Assembly (NCBI GenBank): GCA_036496805.1
Contig: DASXKN010000034.1
Coordinates: 62,001 to 126,000 of the forward strand
From: SZAS-103 sp036496805
Lineage (GTDB): Bacteria; Pseudomonadota; Gammaproteobacteria; Xanthomonadales; Xanthomonadaceae
Length of the DNA stretch: 64,000 nt
Direction of reading: 5' to 3'
Shown: piece after piece, positions 17,478 to 24,184 of the stretch
How positions within the stretch are numbered: the stretch's first letter is position 1
How the letters are laid out: every line of letters begins with the position of its first letter
Notes under the pieces: model-generated
Seen by the model: only the letters and a program-made list of their open reading frames with translations
Database searches by the model: none
Told to the model about the DNA's origin: nothing
Made by a program: the position numbers and the translations under genes

Positions 17478-19532
17478 TCAGCCTTGGGTCTTGGCGCTCA
17501 GTCGGCCCAGCCAGCCGTACAGCACGGCCATGATCAAGGCGAAGGCGCCGCCGCCGATGATCATCGGGGTGATGCCATTGGCGTAGACGTCGCCGACCAG
17601 GGTCAGCGGGAAGTCCTTGTTGGCGAAGCCGAGCTTGTCGGAGAAGGCGACCAGGGCGGCGACGATGACGCCCACCAGTCCTTCGCCGACGATCATGCCG
17701 GACGCGAGCAGCACGCCCAGTTGCTTGGTCGCTTCCGGGTTCTTCGACTTGCGGTCCGCGCTGCGGTCGAACCACCAGCCCACGACCGCGCCGACCACCA
17801 CCATCAACGTACTCTGGGTCGGGAGGTAGATGCCCAGGCCGACCGCGAGCGGTGACAGATGCGCCGACTTCGTGGTTTTCCGCAGCACTTCGTCGATGAC
17901 GATCATCACCACGCCGATCGCGGCGCCGATCTCGATCAGGTTCCAGTCGATGTTGTTCTGGATCACGCCCGATGCGAGCGCCGAGATCAAGCCAGCCTGT
18001 GGCGCGGCCAGCGCATGTTCGCGCACCGGCCCCGGCGCGCCGACGAAGCCGTAGGCGTGGTTGAGCAGGTCGAGGATCGGTGGAATGATCGCGGCGCCGG
18101 CGATCACGCCGATCACCAGCGCCCACTGCTGCTTCGACGGCGTCGCATCGACGAGCTGCCCGGTCTTCAGGTCCTGGAGGTTGTTGTTGGCGATCGCCGC
18201 GGCCGCGAAGATGACCGAGGTGACGAACAAGGCGTACGCGACCAGCGCTTTTTCGCTGTCGACCGGCAGCGACGAACGCACACCGAAGACGAGCAGCAGG
18301 GCCGCGCCGATCACGACGATGATGCCGATGCCCGACAACGGGCTGTTGGACGATCCGATCAGCCCGGCCATGTAGCCGCAGACGGTGGACACGAAGAAAC
18401 TCATCAGCACGATGTAGACCAGTCCGGCCGCGACCAGCAGCATCGCGTGATCGCCCAGGCCATGACCGGCCGTGGCCACGAATTGCGCCAGCAGGAAGCC
18501 GACCGGCACCAGGCAGGCCAGCGAGATCAGCGCGACCTGTCCGATCGGGATGTCGTGTTCGGTGCGCGGCATCGAGGCAAGGTTGCCGGCGCCGCGTGCG
18601 CGCGAAGCGGCCATCGCCGACGTCAGGCCGGTGATGACCGGCTTGACCAGCTTGGCCAGCGTCCACACCGCGGCCACGCCAATCGTGCCGGCGCCGACGA
18701 AACGGACCTTGTGGCTCCAGGTCGCATTGGCGAGATCCGAAAGCGCGCCGGCCGCCGGCGCGAGCGCCGAAAAATGCGGCACGCCCCAGCCCCAGCCGAT
18801 CGCCGCGCCGACCAGCATCGCGATGCCCACCCACAGTCCGACCAGGTGGCCGATGCCGAACAACGCGAACGACAGGAAGAAATCGAACCCGGTGACGCCG
18901 CCCTTGTCGCCGCCGACGCGGAAGTAGTTCACCACGTCGCCCGCGAACACGCGGGTTGCGACCACGATCGCAAAGACGCCGGAGACGATCGAGCCCCACA
19001 GCACCGCGAGCAGGCCGGCGCGGTTCGATTCGGCTGCAGCCTCGGCACTGATGCCTTCGCTGCCGCCGGAGCCGACCTTCAGCACTTCGGCGCAAGCGAC
19101 GCCTTCGGGATAGGGCAGGTCGGAATTGGTGACCAGGGCCCGGCGCAACGGGATCGAATACATCACCCCGAGGATGCCGCCGAACGCGCAGATGAAGAAC
19201 GACGTCCAGTAGTTGAAGCCGGTCCACCAGCCGATCAGGATCAGGCCCGGCAGCACGAAGATGATCGACGACAGCGTGCCGGCCGCCGAGGCGACGGTCT
19301 GCACGATGTTGTTTTCCTGCATCGTCGCGCCCTTGAAGTAGCGCAGGATCGCCATCGAGATCACCGCCGCCGGGATCGACGTTGCGAACGTCAATCCGGC
19401 CTTGAGGCCGAAGAACACGTTCGCGGCGGTGAAGACCACGGTGATGACCACGCCGATGAGCAGGCCGCGGAAGGTCAGTTCCTTGCGCGGTTCGAGTCGG
19501 ACGGTGACGGCGCTGGAGGACGGAGTCGACAT
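17478..19532 (-). CDS. OPT-family oligopeptide transporter
   Basis: The 684-residue inner-membrane protein has about 14-16 hydrophobic segments. OPT/YSL-type signatures include an N-terminal ELTFRGLLIGVVIT, the NNIVQTVASAAGTLSS motif, the cytoplasmic LPYPEGVACAEVLK motif, and a C-terminal NNNLQDLKTGQLVDATPSKQQ stretch with GEGLVGV near the end. Bacterial OPT proteins are proton-coupled importers of oligopeptides or metal-chelate compounds; the substrate here is unknown. A TGCTATGGT extended -10 (19602-19607, minus) sits about 70 bases upstream of the start. It lies 130 bases upstream of the GAF-GGDEF gene, apparently as a separate unit. Confidence 0.92.
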   Translation of the reverse strand: MSTPSSSAVTVRLEPRKELTFRGLLIGVVITVVFTAANVFFGLKAGLTFATSIPAAVISMAILRYFKGATMQENNIVQTVASAAGTLSSIIFVLPGLILIGWWTGFNYWTSFFICAFGGILGVMYSIPLRRALVTNSDLPYPEGVACAEVLKVGSGGSEGISAEAAAESNRAGLLAVLWGSIVSGVFAIVVATRVFAGDVVNYFRVGGDKGGVTGFDFFLSFALFGIGHLVGLWVGIAMLVGAAIGWGWGVPHFSALAPAAGALSDLANATWSHKVRFVGAGTIGVAAVWTLAKLVKPVITGLTSAMAASRARGAGNLASMPRTEHDIPIGQVALISLACLVPVGFLLAQFVATAGHGLGDHAMLLVAAGLVYIVLMSFFVSTVCGYMAGLIGSSNSPLSGIGIIVVIGAALLLVFGVRSSLPVDSEKALVAYALFVTSVIFAAAAIANNNLQDLKTGQLVDATPSKQQWALVIGVIAGAAIIPPILDLLNHAYGFVGAPGPVREHALAAPQAGLISALASGVIQNNIDWNLIEIGAAIGVVMIVIDEVLRKTTKSAHLSPLAVGLGIYLPTQSTLMVVVGAVVGWWFDRSADRKSKNPEATKQLGVLLASGMIVGEGLVGVIVAALVAFSDKLGFANKDFPLTLVGDVYANGITPMIIGGGAFALIMAVLYGWLGRLSAKTQG

Positions 19533-19700
19533 CGGGATTCCAGGGGAAGATGTTCGGGCGTTCGGATGCGGTACCGGCCTGCGGCCCGCGGTCAGGGTGC
19601 GACCATAGCAAATCGGCCGCGTCCTGCGGTGGCGGCCGCCGGGGCGGCGCGGACCGTGCCAGAATCCGGTCGTCCCGTCGCCAGCCATCCGGAGCCCCGC

Positions 19701-19928
19701 ATGAATCCCGCCGAAGAAACCAACCTGCTCGCGGAAGTGGTCGTCATGCGCGAGATGGTCAAGCTGCTGATCGCGCAGTTGCCGAACGACGCAGCCATCA
19801 CCGCGGCGCTGGACGCGCTCGGCAAGCGGGTCGTCGAGACGGCGCCGCCGTTCACCCAGCAGCGCGTGGCCCTCCAGCGCGCGGTGAAGCTCATCGATCC
19901 GCTGGGGATCGTGCGCAAGCCGGCCTGA
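19701..19928 (+). CDS. Small hypothetical protein
   Basis: The 75-residue acidic, helical protein starts MNPAEETNLLAEVVVMREM and has no signal or membrane segment. A GGAG ribosome site lies six bases before the ATG. It sits between two minus-strand genes and is convergent with the ABC exporter gene 17 bases downstream. Codon use is GC-rich in the third position, like its neighbours, which supports a real gene. The sequence VAEVV...LIAQLPNDAAI could form a short coiled coil. I recognise no family. Confidence 0.6.
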   Translation: MNPAEETNLLAEVVVMREMVKLLIAQLPNDAAITAALDALGKRVVETAPPFTQQRVALQRAVKLIDPLGIVRKPA

Positions 19929-19945
19929 CGGGCGGCGTCCGGGCG

Positions 19946-21760
19946 TCACATCGCGAATTGCAGCCGCGCCAGCTCCGCGTAAAGCCCGCCCTGGGCGACG
20001 AGTTGCTCGTGGGTGCCTTCGGCGACGATCCGGCCGTGGTCGAGCACGACGATGCGGTCGGCGCGCAGCACGGTGGCGAGGCGATGGGCGATCACAAGGG
20101 TCGTGCGGCCCTTGCGCAGGCGCTCGAAGGCCTGCTGGATCGCGCGTTCGCTCTGCGCGTCGAGCGCGCTGGTGGCCTCGTCGAGCAGCAGCACCGGTGC
20201 GTCCTTGAGCACGGCGCGGGCGATCGCCAGGCGTTGCTGCTGGCCGCCGGACAGGCGGGTGCCCTTCTCGCCGAGGAAGCTGCGGTAGCCGTCCGGCAGC
20301 GCGCTCAGGAATTCGTGCGCCTCGGCCATGCGTGCGGCGGCGATCACTTCGTCCTCGCTCGCGTCGAGGCGGCCGTAGCGGATGTTGTCGAGCGCGTCGG
20401 CGCCGAAGATCACCGGATCCTGCGGTACCAGGGCGATGCGCTCGCGCAGTGCGCGTGGATCGAGCTCGCGCAGGTCGATGCCTTCCATGCGCACGCTGCC
20501 GGCGTCGGGATCGTGGAAGCGCAGCAGCAGCTGGAAGACGGTGCTCTTGCCGGCGCCGGAAGGACCGACGAGGGCCACGGTCTCGCCGGGGCGCACGGTC
20601 AGCGTGAAATCCTCCAGCGCGGGCTTGTCGGGCCGGGCGGGGTAGTGGAAGCGCACGTGCTCGAATGCGATCGCGCCGAGCTGGGCGGTGCCCGCGAGTG
20701 GCAGCGTCGCAGGCGAGGCGGGCGTCGTGATGCGCGACGCTTCGCCGAGCAGTTCGTTGATGCGACTCATGCCGCCGCTGGCGCGCTGCACCTCGGCCCA
20801 GACCTCGCTGAGCGCGCCGACCGAGCCGGCGCCGAACACCGCGTAGAACACGAACTGCATCAGCGTGCCGGCGGTCATGCGGCCGGCGATCACGTCGTGC
20901 GCGCCGATCCACAGCACGCCGACGATCGCGCCGAACACCAGGGTGATCACCGAGGCGGTCAGCAGCGCCTGCGTGCGCACGCGCCGGCGCGCGGCGCGGA
21001 AGGCGTCCTCGACGGCGCCGGCGTAGCGGCCGCTCTCGAAGGACTCGCGCGCGTAGCTCTGCACGGTGTGCATGGCGTTGAGCGTTTCGCCGGCGCGCGC
21101 GTTGGCGTCGGCGGTGCGGTCCTGGCTGCTGCGCGACATGCCGCGCACGCGCCGGCCGAACAGCACGATCGGCAGGATGACAAGGGGAATGCCGATCGCC
21201 GCGATGCCGGCCAGGCGCGGGCTCGTCACGCCCAGCATGACTGCCGCGCCGAGTACGGTGATCACGCTGCGCAGCGCGATCGACATGCTCGAAGCGACGA
21301 CCGTGCGCAACAGCTCGGTGTCGGCCGACAGCCGCGAGATCAGCTCACCGGTTCGGGTGCGCTCGTAGAAGGCGATATCGAGGCGCATCAGGCGGTCGTA
21401 GAGGCCGCGGCGCAGGTCGGCGACCACGCGTTCGCCGAGCAGGCTCACGCAGAAGAAGCGGCCGGCGGTGGCGAAGGCCATCACGAGGGCGACGACGAGC
21501 AGGAGCAGGAACCACTGGTCGATCGAGCCGCCCTGCGCGTGGCTGAAGCCGCGATCGACCATGTAACGCACCGCGACGGGCATGACGAGGGTCGAGGTCG
21601 AGGACAGTGCGAGAAACCCGAGCCAGCCCGCGATCAGCTTCGGATAGCGCCGCACGTAGGGCCACAGCGCGCCCAGCGGCCGCAGGTTGGGGCTTGCCGG
21701 AGCGGGGGCCGTGGCGGCGGCGGCCTTGATGGAAGAATGGGGAGGCGTTGCGTCGTTCAT
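19946..21760 (-). CDS. ABC exporter (MsbA-like half transporter)
   Basis: The 604-residue chain is one transmembrane domain fused to one ATPase domain. Six membrane segments fall between about residues 40 and 320, with the coupling-helix pattern FYERTRTGELISRLSAD. The ATPase domain has Walker A GPSGAGKST, Q-loop LVPQDPVIFGA, signature LSGGQQQR, Walker B VLLLDEATSALD and the switch His in VIAHRLATV. Such homodimers export lipids, drugs or peptides. It resembles lipid A flippase MsbA and multidrug half-exporters about equally, and no lpxK neighbour argues for MsbA itself. Its start overlaps the yigZ stop by four bases, so the two are translationally coupled. Confidence 0.9.
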   Translation of the reverse strand: MNDATPPHSSIKAAAATAPAPASPNLRPLGALWPYVRRYPKLIAGWLGFLALSSTSTLVMPVAVRYMVDRGFSHAQGGSIDQWFLLLLVVALVMAFATAGRFFCVSLLGERVVADLRRGLYDRLMRLDIAFYERTRTGELISRLSADTELLRTVVASSMSIALRSVITVLGAAVMLGVTSPRLAGIAAIGIPLVILPIVLFGRRVRGMSRSSQDRTADANARAGETLNAMHTVQSYARESFESGRYAGAVEDAFRAARRRVRTQALLTASVITLVFGAIVGVLWIGAHDVIAGRMTAGTLMQFVFYAVFGAGSVGALSEVWAEVQRASGGMSRINELLGEASRITTPASPATLPLAGTAQLGAIAFEHVRFHYPARPDKPALEDFTLTVRPGETVALVGPSGAGKSTVFQLLLRFHDPDAGSVRMEGIDLRELDPRALRERIALVPQDPVIFGADALDNIRYGRLDASEDEVIAAARMAEAHEFLSALPDGYRSFLGEKGTRLSGGQQQRLAIARAVLKDAPVLLLDEATSALDAQSERAIQQAFERLRKGRTTLVIAHRLATVLRADRIVVLDHGRIVAEGTHEQLVAQGGLYAELARLQFAM

Positions 21761-22350
21761 TCCGGGTCTTCCGCGAGGCGTGCCTGGCCACGGGTGGCGT
21801 CGCGCAGGGCGTTTTGCAAGGGCGCGAGGCGATCGCGCGGCAGTTCGATGGCGATCCGCAGGCCGTCGTCGCTGAAATGCTCGCCGCGTTTGCCGGCGCC
21901 GAACTGCGCGATCAACTGGTGGATGGCGCCGACATGGCCGAACTCGCAGGCGATGGTCGCCTGTGCGAGTTCGACGAGGGGCGTCTTCGCGGCGATGCGC
22001 AGGCATTCGGATGCGGCGCCGCCGTAAGCGCGCGCGAGGCCACCGGCGCCCAGCTTGATCCCGCCGAACCAGCGCGCGACCACGACCACCACGCGGTCGC
22101 AGCGCTGCCCGTCGATCGCCGCGAGGATCGGCCGGCCCGCGGTGCCGGCCGGTTCGCCGTCATCGGAGGAGCGATAGCTGTCGCCGACGCGGAAGGCCCA
22201 GCAGTTGTGGTTCGCGCCGGTTTCGCGCACGGCCGCGAGGAAGGCCGCCGCCTGTTCGACGTCGTCGACGGCGGTGGCCATGGCGAGGAAGCGGCTCTTC
22301 TTCACGATCGATTCGAAACGCGCCGGCGCGGCCAGCGTCGACAAACTCAT
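21757..22350 (-). CDS. yigZ: YigZ / IMPACT-family protein
   Basis: The 197-residue protein has the UPF0029/IMPACT domain in its first 125 residues: KKSRFLAMATAV, HNCWAFRVG, the SSDDGEPAGTAGRPIL motif and VVARWFGGIKLGAGGLARAYGGA. A second smaller domain follows (about 135-195). Bacterial YigZ proteins have an RNase/translation-factor-like fold and no settled function; eukaryotic IMPACT regulates the Gcn2 kinase. It overlaps the ABC exporter gene downstream and sits 25 bases downstream of the anti-sigma-like gene, so the sigma, anti-sigma, yigZ and exporter genes could share one message. Confidence 0.92.
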   Translation of the reverse strand: MSLSTLAAPARFESIVKKSRFLAMATAVDDVEQAAAFLAAVRETGANHNCWAFRVGDSYRSSDDGEPAGTAGRPILAAIDGQRCDRVVVVVARWFGGIKLGAGGLARAYGGAASECLRIAAKTPLVELAQATIACEFGHVGAIHQLIAQFGAGKRGEHFSDDGLRIAIELPRDRLAPLQNALRDATRGQARLAEDPE

Positions 22351-22374
22351 CGTGGAGCGCTCATCGCGGGATGC

Positions 22375-23544
22375 TCATGGCAGCAGGGGCTGCAAGTCGT
22401 CGGGAATGGCCGCGTCCGGGTAGCGCGCGTGGAAGCGCCGCAGGCTTGCGCGCGCATTGCCGTCGTCGCCGGCCTTGATGCGCAGGCGGATGCGGTCGAG
22501 CCACTGCGGCGGAGCGAGCCGGACATCGTCGTCGACGGGTGGCAGTCGTTTGGTGATCTTGCGGTCGATGACCAGGACGGGTGGGGCGCTCTCCTTGTCC
22601 ACGCGCCTGAGCCGGGAGCCGGTCATGTCGATCGTGTCCAGGTTCTTCGCCTTCGCGCTGTCGGTCGCGCTCGCCGATCCGGACGGAGCGGATCCGGGCG
22701 GAGCAGATCCTGCATAACTCGAGCTGCCGCCCACGGCCGATGCCGACTTTTTCGCGGCCTGGGATGCATCCTTGTCGAGCTCATCCTGGCCCGCGGTCGT
22801 CGCGGCCGCGGCTGGCTCGTTCTGCAGGTCCCGCGGTGGCGTCGGAGAAGCCTCGGTCTTGCTCTCGGCACGCTGCTCCGTGATCGGAGGCGGCGCCGGC
22901 GAGGCGAACTGCATCGGCGCCTGGTGAGCGATGGGAGGCGAGGGCGGCGGCGGCGGCGGTTCGATCGCGCCGGCTGCCTGAGCACGACCGCGCTCGGGCG
23001 ATGGAGTCGCCGGGAAGGCATTCGCGGCGGGCTTGCCTGCCAGCGATCCGGCATCGGAAGGCTGTGCGGGCGCCATCGGCGCCGGCGCCGCGTTCGACGT
23101 CGGTGCCGCAACCTCATTCGCGGCCGCCGGTTCGGCTTGCGGCGGCGGTGGCGACCGCATCGCCGGCATCGGCATCGATGGCGCGACCATGTGCGCGGGG
23201 GGAGGTCCGGCCTGCTGCTTCGCCGTGGCTGGCGCGGATGCGTCAGCCGCCGGTTCGGACGACGGCATGGGAACTTGCCCATCCTGGCCGTCACCGTGCA
23301 TCTTCAGGAACAGGCCGGCCGCGATCAGGGCGCTGGCGGCGGTGCCCATGCCGATCGAGCGCCACCAGCTCAGCTTGCGCGGCCGTACCTGCTGCACGGC
23401 GCGGCGCGCGGCGCCGAGGATGCGCGCATCGAGTTCCGGCGGTGGCGAGGCCGATGGCAGGTTGTGCAGCATCCGCGCGAGCTCGCGCTCGGTGGCATCC
23501 AGCGGCTCGGGATCGTTCGGCGGCAGCTGTGGCGTCTGGGTCAT
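22375..23544 (-). CDS. Membrane-anchored, Pro/Ala-rich anti-sigma-like protein
   Basis: The 389-residue protein shares a four-base ATGA overlap with the upstream ECF sigma gene, the usual place for an anti-sigma factor. The N-terminal 60 residues are polar and helical (TERELARMLHNLP, ELDARILGAARRAV), followed by one membrane segment (about 63-82). A long Pro/Ala/Met-rich periplasmic stretch (about 90-290) leads to a folded C-terminus. No zinc-binding ZAS motif (HxxxCxxC) is visible, so the anti-sigma role is inferred from position. At residues 301-333 it carries LDTIDMTGSRLRR followed by VLVIDRKI, strikingly like the plug start of TonB-dependent receptors. The last 50 residues (WLDRIRLRIKAGDDGNARASLRRF) look like a repeat-type helical pair. 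Confidence 0.75.
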   Translation of the reverse strand: MTQTPQLPPNDPEPLDATERELARMLHNLPSASPPPELDARILGAARRAVQQVRPRKLSWWRSIGMGTAASALIAAGLFLKMHGDGQDGQVPMPSSEPAADASAPATAKQQAGPPPAHMVAPSMPMPAMRSPPPPQAEPAAANEVAAPTSNAAPAPMAPAQPSDAGSLAGKPAANAFPATPSPERGRAQAAGAIEPPPPPPSPPIAHQAPMQFASPAPPPITEQRAESKTEASPTPPRDLQNEPAAAATTAGQDELDKDASQAAKKSASAVGGSSSYAGSAPPGSAPSGSASATDSAKAKNLDTIDMTGSRLRRVDKESAPPVLVIDRKITKRLPPVDDDVRLAPPQWLDRIRLRIKAGDDGNARASLRRFHARYPDAAIPDDLQPLLP

Positions 23545-24089
23545 GAGCTCAACCTCGCGCGCAGCTTGTCCATGGCGTAGCGCAGGCGGGATTTCACGGT
23601 TTCGCGTCCGACTCCTGTGATCTGGGCAATTTCCTCCAGTCCGAGTTCCCGATCCAGCCGCAGCAGGATGGCCTCGCGCTGGTCGGGCGGCAATTCCTCG
23701 AGCGCCAGCTGCAGCCGCCGGCGCTGCTCGAACGCCGACAGTTCGTGGTCGGGCGTGGACGGATCGGGCTCGCGCTCGGCGCGCTCGTCGCCGTCGTCGA
23801 CGAAGCCGCCTTGCCGTCCCAGCGCGCGCCAGTGGTCGGTCAGGCGGTTGCTGGCGATCTGGTAGAGCCAGGTCGAGAACTTCGCCTCCGGACGATAGCG
23901 TTCGCGTGCGGCGATCAGCCGGCTCCATACGTCCTGGAAGCATTCCTCGGCCAGCGCCTGCTGGCGCACATGCCGCAGCAGGTAGCGGAACAACCCCCCG
24001 CGATGCCTCGCGTACAGCGTCTCGAACGCGCCCGCCTCGCCGCGGCCGTAGGCCATCATCAGGGCTTCATCCGAGGGGTCGGCATCCAT
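23541..24089 (-). CDS. ECF-type RNA polymerase sigma factor
   Basis: The 182-residue sigma-70 family factor has region 2 (AFETLYARHRGGLFRYLLRHV, ECFQDVWSRLI, FSTWLYQIASNRLTDHWRA) and region 4 (LPPDQREAILLRLDRELGLEEIA, VGRETVKSRLRYAMDKLRARL), joined by an acidic linker. It directs polymerase to a small regulon, which probably includes its own operon. It overlaps the membrane partner gene by four bases. It is divergent from the GGDEF-EAL gene, with 95 bases between the starts. I could not find a convincing ECF-type promoter in that gap. Confidence 0.93.
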   Translation of the reverse strand: MDADPSDEALMMAYGRGEAGAFETLYARHRGGLFRYLLRHVRQQALAEECFQDVWSRLIAARERYRPEAKFSTWLYQIASNRLTDHWRALGRQGGFVDDGDERAEREPDPSTPDHELSAFEQRRRLQLALEELPPDQREAILLRLDRELGLEEIAQITGVGRETVKSRLRYAMDKLRARLSS

Positions 24090-24184
24090 GCGCCACAGCC
24101 TACGCGATGGCGCGCGCGGCTGGGAACTCGCCGCTGCCTGCCGGCGTTGCTATGCTGGGCCGTCGACGTCGACATGCCGGGGAT

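Noticed and set aside
19946..21760. Lipid A flippase msbA by name
   Set aside because: Domain layout fits but no lpxK or other lipid A gene is adjacent, so a specific symbol is not justified.
24090..24184. ECF-type promoter (GGAACT near 24122) for the sigma operon or the GGDEF-EAL gene
   Set aside because: GGAAC-like bases are present on the plus strand but no fitting -10 at the right spacing and orientation.
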